Assembly: GCF_900128425.1 (NCBI RefSeq)
Contig: NZ_LT635782.1
Span: forward strand, 1,490,689 to 1,554,688
Length of the DNA: 64,000 nt
Reading direction: 5' to 3'
DNA from: Anaerococcus urinomassiliensis
GTDB taxonomy: Bacteria; Bacillota; Clostridia; Tissierellales; Peptoniphilaceae
The position numbers and the translations under genes were made by a program. The notes under the pieces were generated by a model, which saw only the letters and a list, made by a program, of their open reading frames with translations, did no database searches and was not told the origin of the DNA. How positions within the stretch are numbered: position 1 is the stretch's first letter; every line of letters begins with the position of its first letter. Shown here in pieces: positions 8,604-17,202 of the stretch.

Positions 8604-11144
8604 CTATCTTGGTCTGCCAAAGGCATAAAAGTGTTCTTTCCAATATCTTGTATTAATATTTGCATATTGAATAGGATCTCCTGCATGAATCATCATTCCA
8701 TTGCCTGCATATATTCCTACGTGAGATATTGGTGTTCCAGAATTATATGTTCCTTTGAAGAAAATTATATCTCCAGGCTTTGCTTGACTAGGCGATACAG
8801 GATTACAATAATCAGTATATATTCTCCAAGCTGTTGTTCTTGGCATATTCTTTACTCCTGATTTTGTAAATGACCAACATACAAATCCTGAACAGTCAAA
8901 ATTCCTTGGTCCACTAGCTCCAAAAACATATCTTTTTCCTATATGTTTTTCAGCTTCTCCAAATAATCTCCTTACTGCTACATCATCAAACTCTATACCG
9001 GAATTTCCAAAATTTGGATTATCTACTATATCCCCTAAATCTCCATAACCAGAGCCAAAATAATCTCCCATATTTCCTTGATTTTCTAATAATGATAAGT
9101 AGTGAGCCATATTAGTTTCATAAATTGCAAACTCTTCTTTTGCAATTTTATCAATACTTTTCTTGGTAATGGTAAGAGTCAATATTTTATAGGTGTATGG
9201 ATTTCCATCTTTATCATATTTAGTAATAGTTTTTGATGTATACTCTTTTTTGTACATCTGATTAAAGAGTTTTTTTAGCTCCTTTTTTATTTCATCAGTC
9301 GACTTAATTTCTCCATATCTTGCTGTTAAATAACTAAATAGCTCGTGAACATCATGACCTACTGGATCTCCTTTTATATGATATTCATCGTAGTTTGGAT
9401 AATTTTCTTTAATACTATCTATCTCATCTTGCAAAGCATATTCATAACTTGAAAATTCATTATTTACATCACTTAGCACTTCTTTTTTTGATAAGTAACT
9501 TGTAGCCATAACATTACTTGTAATACCTGAAGTAATACTTCCAATATTACTTATTTCTTTAAACAGCATGAAAAAAAGTCCTAAAATGCAAAGGACAATA
9601 AAAATATTTTTATATCCCTTATTTTTTAGAACTTCTGCTGTCTTTTTACTCATATTTGTAATAGACTTTTTTATTCTATTTTTTAAGCTTACTTCTTGTT
9701 TTTTTCTGAAATCTTTCTGAAATTTTTTCTTCATAAAAAATCGATTCAATTTATTGGTATTTTGATAGACTCTAGACTTTTTTAATTCTTCAAAATTTTT
9801 TTCAAATAATAATCTACTTTCTTTTTTATGAATTTTATTATCTAATTTCTCTAATTTTCTTTTAGTTTTTAAAGCTTTTTTTCTACGATTACGTCTAATA
9901 TTTTTTCCAATAAGCTCTGTACTTCTGCTTACTTTATATGATACATCTATTCCTGCATTATCTTCTTTTCCGCTATAAAGATAGTTTGATGCCATTGCAC
10001 TTGCAAGAATTAAAGGATTTTCTAATCCTCCTTTTTTTGCTTTTTTATTATCTTTAACTAAGTCTTTTTCTTTTTTTGCTTTTTTCGAGTGTAATTTTGA
10101 GATCTTTTCTTCATTTTTTTGAAGCTTATCTTCTTCCTTCAATTTATCTTCTTTAAACTTATTTTGTCCTTCTTTTACATTCGAACTTTCCTTTTTTGTT
10201 CTTGTATATTTTTCATTTAGATTAAAATTAGCTCTTTTACCTTCTTTTTTGTTATTATCTATAATTTTATTTTTATTATTTAGATCTACAGAGCATTTTT
10301 CCTTTAAGTTCTTACCAGTCTTTAGTTTCTGATAATTCTTATTATCCATTTCACTTTCTGTTAAGTATAAACTTTTTGCCCTAAACTTCTTACCTTTATA
10401 ATCCCTTACATTAGATCTTTCTATTTTTGTTGAAATGGACTTATCTTGAAATGAATTTTCTTGTTTGTCACTTTGATACTGCTCTTTATTCTTTCTAAAG
10501 TCATTTAGAAATCTTTTATTTCTATACTTTGAAAAATACTTTTCATCATCACTAGTATCTCTATAAGAAATATTACTATCTCTAAAGTCCATATCATAAC
10601 GATCTATTACTCCATCATTATCTAAATCTTTAGACAATGGGTCATAAACTTCTAACTTATCTTTATTCTTTATTCCATTCTTAGATATATGATTAGAACT
10701 CTTCTTGAAATTACTTATCCTATTTTCATATACTCTATCATTTTCTTTCTTGATTCTTTCTTCTCTAATTTTATCTTCTACTTCATTATCTTGTTTCAAG
10801 TTATCAAGTATTTTATATTTTTCTCTATATACTTTCTCCTGTCTTTTTCTTTGTATTTTTTCCTTATCTGATTTTTCATTAATATTAGGTATATATTTAT
10901 TATCTAGTTCTTGAAAGTGGCTAGAAGTTTTCTTTATATTATCATAATTCTCAACTTCAGAAACTTGTCTGTAGCTATCTTTTTCATTCATAAAAGTGCT
11001 ATTTTCTCTTTCAGAATTTTTGTTTAATAAAATGGGTGAATCTTTTTTATTTTTTATAGTGTTGCTACTTATATTTTTCTTTTCTAATATAAGCTTACTT
11101 TTTGGTACATCTCTAGGATTTATTTTGCCCTTTTCTTTTTTCAT
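8604..11144 (-). CDS. NlpC/P60 peptidoglycan hydrolase of the mating apparatus (CD1108-like)
   Basis: An 846-residue VirB1-like protein. Residues 1-about 500 are a very basic, low-complexity cytoplasmic region rich in Lys/Asn/Asp. One transmembrane segment follows (about 507-527, IFIVLCILGLFFML), then an extracellular part ending in an NlpC/P60 domain (about 725-846) with Cys in NFDCSGFV (about 749) and His in ISHVGIY (about 808). It should cleave peptide crosslinks in the wall to let the transfer channel through. A DLDNDGVIDRYDMDFRDSN stretch (about 180) resembles a calcium-binding thrombospondin-3/EF-like loop. Neighbours are the methyltransferase and DUF4315 genes in one operon. Confidence 0.88.
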   Translation of the reverse strand: MKKEKGKINPRDVPKSKLILEKKNISSNTIKNKKDSPILLNKNSERENSTFMNEKDSYRQVSEVENYDNIKKTSSHFQELDNKYIPNINEKSDKEKIQRKRQEKVYREKYKILDNLKQDNEVEDKIREERIKKENDRVYENRISNFKKSSNHISKNGIKNKDKLEVYDPLSKDLDNDGVIDRYDMDFRDSNISYRDTSDDEKYFSKYRNKRFLNDFRKNKEQYQSDKQENSFQDKSISTKIERSNVRDYKGKKFRAKSLYLTESEMDNKNYQKLKTGKNLKEKCSVDLNNKNKIIDNNKKEGKRANFNLNEKYTRTKKESSNVKEGQNKFKEDKLKEEDKLQKNEEKISKLHSKKAKKEKDLVKDNKKAKKGGLENPLILASAMASNYLYSGKEDNAGIDVSYKVSRSTELIGKNIRRNRRKKALKTKRKLEKLDNKIHKKESRLLFEKNFEELKKSRVYQNTNKLNRFFMKKKFQKDFRKKQEVSLKNRIKKSITNMSKKTAEVLKNKGYKNIFIVLCILGLFFMLFKEISNIGSITSGITSNVMATSYLSKKEVLSDVNNEFSSYEYALQDEIDSIKENYPNYDEYHIKGDPVGHDVHELFSYLTARYGEIKSTDEIKKELKKLFNQMYKKEYTSKTITKYDKDGNPYTYKILTLTITKKSIDKIAKEEFAIYETNMAHYLSLLENQGNMGDYFGSGYGDLGDIVDNPNFGNSGIEFDDVAVRRLFGEAEKHIGKRYVFGASGPRNFDCSGFVCWSFTKSGVKNMPRTTAWRIYTDYCNPVSPSQAKPGDIIFFKGTYNSGTPISHVGIYAGNGMMIHAGDPIQYANINTRYWKEHFYAFGRPR

Positions 11145-11153
11145 AAACGCCTC

Positions 11154-12113
11154 CTATTTCATATTTTCTTCAATCCTTTCTTTAGCCATCTTGCAATAGT
11201 CCTCATTTAATTCTATTCCTATATATTCTCTATTCATTTTAGTAGCAACCATTCCAACTGTGCCTGATCCCATAAATGGATCTAATATTAACCCATTATT
11301 AGGACAAGCTGCTTTTATACAAATTTCTACTAATTTTGGTGGAAATACTGCATAGTGTTTTCCTTTAAAGGCATTAGTATTTATTGTCCAAATATCTCTA
11401 CTATTTCTAAACTGAGGAACATTATCTCCTATATATTCTCCATATTCTCTTGCTTCATTTATGCTCTGTCTTTTAGCACCTGTATTTTCTTTTAGGTACT
11501 TATTGTCTTTTCCCCTTGCCCTTATATATCTTTTTTTACTTATCTCTTTCATGGGTTCTTTCATTGCTTCATAGTTATAAAAATATTTTTTTGATTTAGA
11601 GAGTAAAAAAATATGTTCGTATGATCTCGATGGTCTATCTTTACATGATTCTGGCATAGCATTTTCTTTGTGCCATATAATATCACTTCTTAAATACCAA
11701 CCATCTTCTCTTAGTTTTAATGCAAGTTGCCAAGGAACTCCAATCAAATCTTTTGTCTTATATCCTTTTAATTTTTTCGTGACAGAAACTTTTTGGCCTG
11801 TTCTTCCATTCTTATTTTTTGGGTCTTTGTATTCTTTCTTGCTTCCAGTACCAACGTAAGAATCTCCTATTACAATCCATAAAGTTCCATCTTTTTTTAA
11901 TACTCTTTTTACTTGGTCAAATACTTCTACTAACTTATTTAAATACTCTTCAGGACTTTCTTCTCTTCCAATTTGACCTTTAACTTTATAATCTCTTAAT
12001 CCATAATAAGGAGGAGAAGTAATACAGCAATCAAATATCTCATTAGGTAGTTCTTTTAAGGCTACTAATGCATCTAAATTAATAATATAGTTACTTTTTA
12101 TCTTATTCTTCAT
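11154..12113 (-). CDS. Site-specific DNA methyltransferase (beta-class, N4-C or N6-A)
   Basis: A 319-residue methyltransferase with motif order IV then I: TSPPYYGLRDY (about residue 31) is the catalytic motif and DPFMGSGTVG (about 279) the AdoMet-binding motif, which places it in the beta class. It modifies either adenine N6 or cytosine N4; the sequence alone does not decide. No endonuclease gene lies beside it. It is embedded in the conjugation operon, overlapping virB4 by 11 nt, so an anti-restriction role protecting the element on entry into a new host is a reasonable inference. Confidence 0.88.
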   Translation of the reverse strand: MKNKIKSNYIINLDALVALKELPNEIFDCCITSPPYYGLRDYKVKGQIGREESPEEYLNKLVEVFDQVKRVLKKDGTLWIVIGDSYVGTGSKKEYKDPKNKNGRTGQKVSVTKKLKGYKTKDLIGVPWQLALKLREDGWYLRSDIIWHKENAMPESCKDRPSRSYEHIFLLSKSKKYFYNYEAMKEPMKEISKKRYIRARGKDNKYLKENTGAKRQSINEAREYGEYIGDNVPQFRNSRDIWTINTNAFKGKHYAVFPPKLVEICIKAACPNNGLILDPFMGSGTVGMVATKMNREYIGIELNEDYCKMAKERIEENMK

Positions 12114-14580
12114 AACTTTCTTTTAACTCCTCTGGTTTAGTTGTCATTAGTCTATATAGCTTAGTATCTTTAGGGAATCTATCCACGAATGGAACAATGG
12201 TATTTCCATAAAACAAAAGCCCTTCTCCTTCATTAGAGTTGGTTACATATGATAATTGGTAAAGTGATATATTTAGTTTATCTGCTAATATTTCTCTATC
12301 TCCAGAGGCTTGATTTAGCATCAATATAAAGTCTGTATTATCAAATATATTTTCTATTTCAGGACTAGCTAAAAGATCCTTGACATTCTGAGTTAACCCT
12401 GTTGGTATTCCTCCCCATTTACGAAATCTTTTCCAAATTTCTATTGAATAACTTGCTGTTTGTTCTTCTCTTAACAATAAATGGAATTCATCGCAATAAT
12501 ACCTAGTTTCTTTCTTATTCCTATTAATTGTAACTCTATTCCAAACTTGATCTTGAACAATAAGCATTCCAATTTTTCTTAATTGCTTTCCCAATTCTTT
12601 GATGTCATAACAAAGTATTCTATTTTTAGTATCTACATTAGTTCTATGATTAAAAACATTTAAGCTTCCTTTAACATATATTTCCATTTCTACCGCAAGT
12701 TTTTTCCCTACTTTTTCCTCTTGTTCCAAAAGTAAGTTATATAAATCTTCTAAAATTGGCATATTAGAAGGTATAGGATTATCAAAGTAGTTTTTATATA
12801 AGATTGGAAGACATCTATCTATAACAGAAGTTTCTTCTGCACTCAGTCCTTCTTTTCCCACTACTAATTCAAATAATGATAGTATAAAGTCAGACTTTAA
12901 TGACAATGGATTATCTTCATCTGCATAATCTAAGTTTATATCTAATGGATTAATATAGTCTCTACTAGTAGGTGATATCCTTATAACTTCTCCTCCTAAT
13001 GCTCTAGTTAAATTCCCATATTCGGATTCAGGATCACATATTATAATGTCATCTTGTGTAATTAAAAAGGCATTGGTAATTTCTCTTTTAGCCGAGAAAG
13101 ATTTTCCCGACCCTGGTGTTCCAAGTATTAAACCATTAGGATTTTTTAACAGCTTTCTATCTGTCATTATGATATTTCGACTTAATGCATTTAAACCATA
13201 ATATAAGCTTTCTCCTTCTAAACACAATTCTTCTGTAGTAAATGGAATAAAGATCGCTGTAGAACTTGTAGTAAGTCCCCTTTTCACCTCAATGTCATTC
13301 TTTCCAATGGGCAATGAGGACATAAGAGCTTGTTCTTGCCTATAATTAAGATTCTTTAATACACAATTATGTCTACCTGCTATAGAGTTTAATTGAAAAA
13401 TTACGTTGCTCAATTTCTTTCTGCTTTTTTCTATATTTGTAAATAAAATGGTAATTACAAACATTCTCTCGTTATGATTTTGAAGCTCTAATAAAAGTCT
13501 TTTAGCATCATTTCCATAAGTGATCAAGTCTGAAGGTAATATATCCATGTCATATCCCGATCTTATAGCTTTTTTATTTTCTTCAATTTTCATCTTATCT
13601 AGATCTGTAATTTTTCTTTTTATCATTTTAATTGCGTTTGTTTGATCGATAGAGTTTATATGAAAGGTTACAATCATATTTTCTTCAACTTCTAAAAATT
13701 CAGATAATAGTCTATCAGATAATTCTGGTGCAAGAATCTGTAAAAAATTTACTTCTCCAAAGTATTCTCCTACTCTAAACTGATTTATAGATGAAAAATT
13801 AAAAGAAGTCGGAGAAATATAATCTTTTGTGGATAAACCACTATGTTTTAAATCATCATATGAAAAAGTAAATTTTTTATCTTTATTTAAAATATCATGA
13901 ATCACCTTTAATCTTTCGTATCCATCTAGCACATAAGCCTTAACTCCCATTTTCTTAAAATTATTTAGTATGTCCATTTCCATTCTTTCAAGTCTAATTG
14001 TAGCTTCTTTTATATCCTGTGCTTCTAAGCTAAAAGTGATATACATATATTTACTTAATCCATTGTTCCCTTTTTCACTTTGATTTTTTAACATCTCTCT
14101 ATATTCTTTCCTTATCTCATTAAAAGAATCATCTCTATAGGGGATATTAATATTTTTTTCTATTTCTTCATTTTTCCCTATTCTGTTAATATATGAGAGT
14201 TCAATATCTACACTTGGATCAAAGTAATTTAAAAAGTTAGAAAATTCATTAAAAATACTTTCTTTATCTTCTTCTGTCGAAAGCTGATAATTAATATCTA
14301 AAAATCTTATCATTTTATTAAATTTATTCTTTTCTATTTGACAAACTCCATTTTTAAGCATTCTTAAATAGGGAATTGTATCTTGAACACTTTTTTTCTT
14401 TTGTTTTCTTCCATTAAAAAAAGAAAGCTCTTTCTTTTGCTTTCTTTGTCCTTTGTACTTCTTTGAACTTTCTATTTTCTTTTGACTTTTACCTATGCTT
14501 TTTAAGTCTTCTTTCTGCTTTTTTAAATTCTCTTTTTCTGCATTTAATTTTTTTTGCTGTCTTTTTTGTATTTGATTCAT
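12103..14580 (-). CDS. VirB4/TraE-family conjugation ATPase
   Basis: An 825-residue ATPase that powers the type IV secretion channel. An N-terminal basic region (1-75, Lys/Gln-rich) is followed by the VirB4 N-domain and the ATPase domain, with Walker A GTPGSGKSFSAKRE (about 484-497) and Walker B RYYCDEFHLLLRE (about 693-705). Length is usual for this branch of VirB4 proteins. It overlaps prgI by 4 nt upstream and the methyltransferase by 11 nt downstream, so it is tightly coupled in the transfer operon. It acts at the cytoplasmic face of the membrane. Confidence 0.95.
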   Translation of the reverse strand: MNQIQKRQQKKLNAEKENLKKQKEDLKSIGKSQKKIESSKKYKGQRKQKKELSFFNGRKQKKKSVQDTIPYLRMLKNGVCQIEKNKFNKMIRFLDINYQLSTEEDKESIFNEFSNFLNYFDPSVDIELSYINRIGKNEEIEKNINIPYRDDSFNEIRKEYREMLKNQSEKGNNGLSKYMYITFSLEAQDIKEATIRLERMEMDILNNFKKMGVKAYVLDGYERLKVIHDILNKDKKFTFSYDDLKHSGLSTKDYISPTSFNFSSINQFRVGEYFGEVNFLQILAPELSDRLLSEFLEVEENMIVTFHINSIDQTNAIKMIKRKITDLDKMKIEENKKAIRSGYDMDILPSDLITYGNDAKRLLLELQNHNERMFVITILFTNIEKSRKKLSNVIFQLNSIAGRHNCVLKNLNYRQEQALMSSLPIGKNDIEVKRGLTTSSTAIFIPFTTEELCLEGESLYYGLNALSRNIIMTDRKLLKNPNGLILGTPGSGKSFSAKREITNAFLITQDDIIICDPESEYGNLTRALGGEVIRISPTSRDYINPLDINLDYADEDNPLSLKSDFILSLFELVVGKEGLSAEETSVIDRCLPILYKNYFDNPIPSNMPILEDLYNLLLEQEEKVGKKLAVEMEIYVKGSLNVFNHRTNVDTKNRILCYDIKELGKQLRKIGMLIVQDQVWNRVTINRNKKETRYYCDEFHLLLREEQTASYSIEIWKRFRKWGGIPTGLTQNVKDLLASPEIENIFDNTDFILMLNQASGDREILADKLNISLYQLSYVTNSNEGEGLLFYGNTIVPFVDRFPKDTKLYRLMTTKPEELKESYEE

Positions 14581-14924
14581 TTTCTCCCTTCTTTCATTTT
14601 ACTTATTTTTCTTTCTATATCATAAATACAATCTGTTTTATATAGTCGAATACTTGGTTGAGTCTTTTTTTCTATCATGTACTTAAGATACTTCTCAAAA
14701 TACAGACCATCTTTTTCATAAAGTGTTGTGAAAATAATAGGAAATGCTACTCCTATCATAATAAGCATAGATATATCATTTGGTAGATTTTTTCTTGATA
14801 ATATATAAATAGGAAAGCCTATTACTCCTGCTATTGTAAATCCAATTAATTGTCTTTTTGTTAAATTTAATGCTACTTTGGTTTTTACTTTAGTTAAATC
14901 TTTTGGAACATTTACATATGCCAT
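14577..14924 (-). CDS. PrgI family conjugation membrane protein (VirB3-like)
   Basis: A 115-residue protein with two adjacent transmembrane segments (LIGFTIAGVIGFPIYIL, about 27-43, and MLIMIGVAFPIIFTTLY, about 54-70) and the conserved start MAYVNVPKDLTKVKTKV of PrgI proteins. These are the VirB3-like partners of VirB4 in Gram-positive type IV secretion. It overlaps virB4 by 4 nt, and its start overlaps the stop of the small membrane protein upstream (TAATG). Confidence 0.88.
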   Translation of the reverse strand: MAYVNVPKDLTKVKTKVALNLTKRQLIGFTIAGVIGFPIYILSRKNLPNDISMLIMIGVAFPIIFTTLYEKDGLYFEKYLKYMIEKKTQPSIRLYKTDCIYDIERKISKMKEGRK

Positions 14925-15085
14925 TATTCTATTTCCTCTATTCTATAAATTATCATCTCATCTTCCCTTTCTTTTTTTCTTATTTTATTTGTTATATATG
15001 ATCCAATTATAATTATTGGTAATCCTATTATTCCAAACCTTTTAATTTTAAGTTCATTCTTTCTTTTATTTATTCCTTTAAACAT
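14924..15085 (-). CDS. Small single-pass membrane protein of the transfer operon
   Basis: A 53-residue frame starting at ATG 15085 behind GGGAGGAG. A basic N-terminus (MFKGINKRKNELKIKR) is followed by one membrane segment (FGIIGLPIIIIGSYI) and a charged tail. Its TAA overlaps the prgI ATG by one base, as expected for a real, coupled operon gene. No family recognised. Confidence 0.6.
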   Translation of the reverse strand: MFKGINKRKNELKIKRFGIIGLPIIIIGSYITNKIRKKEREDEMIIYRIEEIE

Positions 15086-15096
15086 TTCTCCTCCCT

Positions 15097-15960
15097 TTAA
15101 TGTGCATTTAATATTGATTTTGCAATACTTCCAGATTTCATCATCGTAATTCCAAGTATTAGTGTGTAGCCAAGTAGTTCAAAAATACTCTTGTGTATAT
15201 CTGTTATACTTAAAGTCTTTACAAGAACTGCGTAAATACCTACACATATAAGCAAAAATAACCCTTGTAGTCCAAGAGCAAAAAGTCCTCTAATATAATT
15301 AGTTCCTATGCTCCCCCATTCTTTGTTTCCCATAGTGGCAAAAGGTATAGCACAAACAGAGGTATAGATATATATTTCTATCATTCTTCCATAAAGTATT
15401 ACCGTTATTAATACCGATATTCCTTGAATTATCATTTTTACTATAGAGGTTTCTATTACTACTGTCATAAGTTTTCCTATTGATTCATTCTTCAATGTTT
15501 CTGTCATAGCCGCTATATCCCCTGGTGAAACTTTTGAACTCACATTAGCTACTCCTGCTGCTTTTCCTATTAAACTTTGAGCTACATCAAATACTGCCAT
15601 AGAAAATTCAAAAGCATGAGATACCAACCATACAGCTATCCACATTTTTATAATATATTTAAAGAAATCAAATGTATCTGTATCGTTCATATTATTCTTA
15701 TTCATTACCATTTGAATTAACTCAATACATAAAACTGCAGTTATGATAAGACCTGCTATAGGAAGTATTACATTTTCACTTATTGATTTTATAAAGTGGA
15801 AAACTTCCGAGTTCCATCCACTCGGAGTTTTTCCAACTTCTGTTGCTATCGTAGATACTTTATCATTTATATCAAGAAGCATTCCACTTAAATTTTCCTT
15901 GATCATGTCTATAAGCATCTCCGAAAAAAACTCTTTGATCTTATCTACTATATTAAACAT
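15097..15960 (-). CDS. VirB6/TrbL-like polytopic conjugation protein
   Basis: A 287-residue protein with an amphipathic N-terminus (VDKIKEFFSEMLIDMIKENLSGML) and about six hydrophobic segments (for example VILPIAGLIITAVLCIELIQM and TLILGITMMKSG). It matches the TrbL/VirB6-type inner-membrane channel components of Tn1549-like elements (CD0411-like). It lies directly after the Maff2 gene with a 1-base gap. Confidence 0.85.
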   Translation of the reverse strand: MFNIVDKIKEFFSEMLIDMIKENLSGMLLDINDKVSTIATEVGKTPSGWNSEVFHFIKSISENVILPIAGLIITAVLCIELIQMVMNKNNMNDTDTFDFFKYIIKMWIAVWLVSHAFEFSMAVFDVAQSLIGKAAGVANVSSKVSPGDIAAMTETLKNESIGKLMTVVIETSIVKMIIQGISVLITVILYGRMIEIYIYTSVCAIPFATMGNKEWGSIGTNYIRGLFALGLQGLFLLICVGIYAVLVKTLSITDIHKSIFELLGYTLILGITMMKSGSIAKSILNAH

Positions 15961-15961
15961 C

Positions 15962-16177
15962 TTATTTTAATACATTTGCTAAAAGTGGAATTAATTTAAG
16001 TCCAATAAGCACAATTCCTCCACCTGCCATAAGTTGCTTAATACCTTGAGATTTAGCTCCAGGGTTATCATTACCATAACCTTCCATTAGATTAATTACT
16101 CCCCAAGAACCAAGTCCAGCTCCAATCGCTGTTACTAATACCTTTAATACATTTACTGCTTGTGTGAAAAACTCCAT
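15962..16177 (-). CDS. Maff2 family protein (VirB2/TrbC pilin-like)
   Basis: A 71-residue protein with two hydrophobic segments around a Gly-rich loop (VTAIGAGLGSWGVINLMEGY ... GGGIVLIGLKLIPLLANVL). It fits the Maff2 family that occupies the VirB2/pilin position in CTn-type elements. A polar NDNPGAKSQGIKQ stretch separates the helices. Confidence 0.85.
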   Translation of the reverse strand: MEFFTQAVNVLKVLVTAIGAGLGSWGVINLMEGYGNDNPGAKSQGIKQLMAGGGIVLIGLKLIPLLANVLK

Positions 16178-16180
16178 TTT

Positions 16181-16489
16181 TTATTCCTCCTCTTTTTCTT
16201 CTTTATTTATTCTATTAATATGTTTTACAATAAAATTTTTGAATATTTTCTCCTCTTTTTTTACCTCTTTAAAATATCCAAATATATGAACATACTCACC
16301 GCTTTCGAAATCCTCTACTGTCTCTACTTTTTCTCCGTATAGATTGCAATAAATATATTCTTTTTTTGTTTTTCCATTTTCTTTAAATTTATTTACTACA
16401 GTAAAATTTGCTACTTCTCTTTTTCCTTCATTTATATCTATTGTTGTTGTTTTTATTTCTCCAACTAAATTTCCACTTATGTTTAGCAT
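16181..16489 (-). CDS. Single-stranded DNA-binding protein (OB fold, ICE-type)
   Basis: A 102-residue SSB-like protein: an NISGNLVGEIKTTTIDINEG strand pair, then ANFTVVNKFKENGKTKKEYIYCNLYGEKVE, with the typical alternation of OB-fold strands and a short acidic C-terminal tail (KEEKEEE). It would coat transferred single strands after entry. It is the first gene after a double terminator and probably starts a transcript into the mating-pair genes. Confidence 0.8.
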   Translation of the reverse strand: MLNISGNLVGEIKTTTIDINEGKREVANFTVVNKFKENGKTKKEYIYCNLYGEKVETVEDFESGEYVHIFGYFKEVKKEEKIFKNFIVKHINRINKEEKEEE

Positions 16490-16539
16490 TTATCTTTCCA
16501 TATCTTATTTTCTCCTTAATTTTTTTATGATTTTTTCAA

Positions 16540-16572
16540 AAAAAGAACATCTATTTTTATTAGATGTCCTGA
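16540..16572 (-). terminator. Rho-independent terminator upstream of ssb
   Basis: On the minus strand, GGACATCTA and TAGATGTTC arms around a 7-base loop are followed by seven U. A second terminator lies about 100 bases further upstream. Confidence 0.6.
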
Positions 16573-16642
16573 TACTATGGCTATTTAATTTTTAAAGGAG
16601 AATCTCTTTCATTGTATATCTTCATGCAATCCTCCCATTTAG

Positions 16643-16683
16643 TATAAAAAAATACACCTAAAGTTTTTATATTCTTTAGGTGT
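16643..16683 (-). terminator. Rho-independent terminator after the 115-aa gene
   Basis: ACACCTAAAG and CTTTAGGTGT form a perfect 10-bp stem around a 10-base loop, followed on the minus strand by ATTTTTTTAT. Between this and the next terminator lies only a 14-codon frame (16581-16625, start MKIYNERDSP) with a good ribosome site, GGGAGG, whose reality is uncertain. Confidence 0.75.
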
Positions 16684-16706
16684 TTATATATTTTATGTTT
16701 TTTTAT

Positions 16707-17054
16707 TTAAAATGTTGCTATTAACTCTTTCTGAGAATTTGTTAAAATTGAGTTTTTTAGCCATATTGACTCTTTACTAATTATAGAATTAGCTTTGTTA
16801 ATTATATTTTCATCTACTATGGGATATGAATATTTATTTAAGTTTATTGTCCCGTCTTTATTAATTTTTACTTCTAGAAACCTATAACTATTTATTCCTG
16901 AAACTAAAGCAGTGTCGATTAAAACCTTATATTCAGATGAAGGAAGCAGCTTTATATTTTTTAAGCAAGTAGAAATTTTTTCTTTATAATCTAATAATGT
17001 TATTATCTTTTTATATCCTGATATGTTTAAATCATTAATTAAATATTTTTCCAT
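16707..17054 (-). CDS. Hypothetical ICE protein
   Basis: A 115-residue protein with AAAGGAGGAAG ahead of its ATG. It begins MEKYLINDLNISGYKKIITL and carries no recognised motif, signal peptide or membrane segment. It lies between virD4 and ssb and ends in a strong terminator. It is an accessory gene of the element; function unknown. The frame between it and virD4 (ending at 17084) looks like the tail of a further small decayed gene. Confidence 0.6.
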   Translation of the reverse strand: MEKYLINDLNISGYKKIITLLDYKEKISTCLKNIKLLPSSEYKVLIDTALVSGINSYRFLEVKINKDGTINLNKYSYPIVDENIINKANSIISKESIWLKNSILTNSQKELIATF

Positions 17055-17202
17055 AAAACTTCCTCCTTTCCAAAGTTCCTCTATTAATTAAATACTTGAT
17101 AAAACTCATTAATTAATTTTAAATTTGTAATAATTAATTCTCTTGCTGTTTTTAAATCTTCAATAACTTTATTTATACCTTAGACAATATTCAATTTTAA
17201 TT

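Noticed and set aside
17087..17180. Minus-strand frame reading NKVIEDLKTARELIITNLKL between virD4 and the 115-aa gene
   Set aside because: It looks protein-like but has no usable start codon and is only about 30 codons long, so it is probably a tail of a lost gene.
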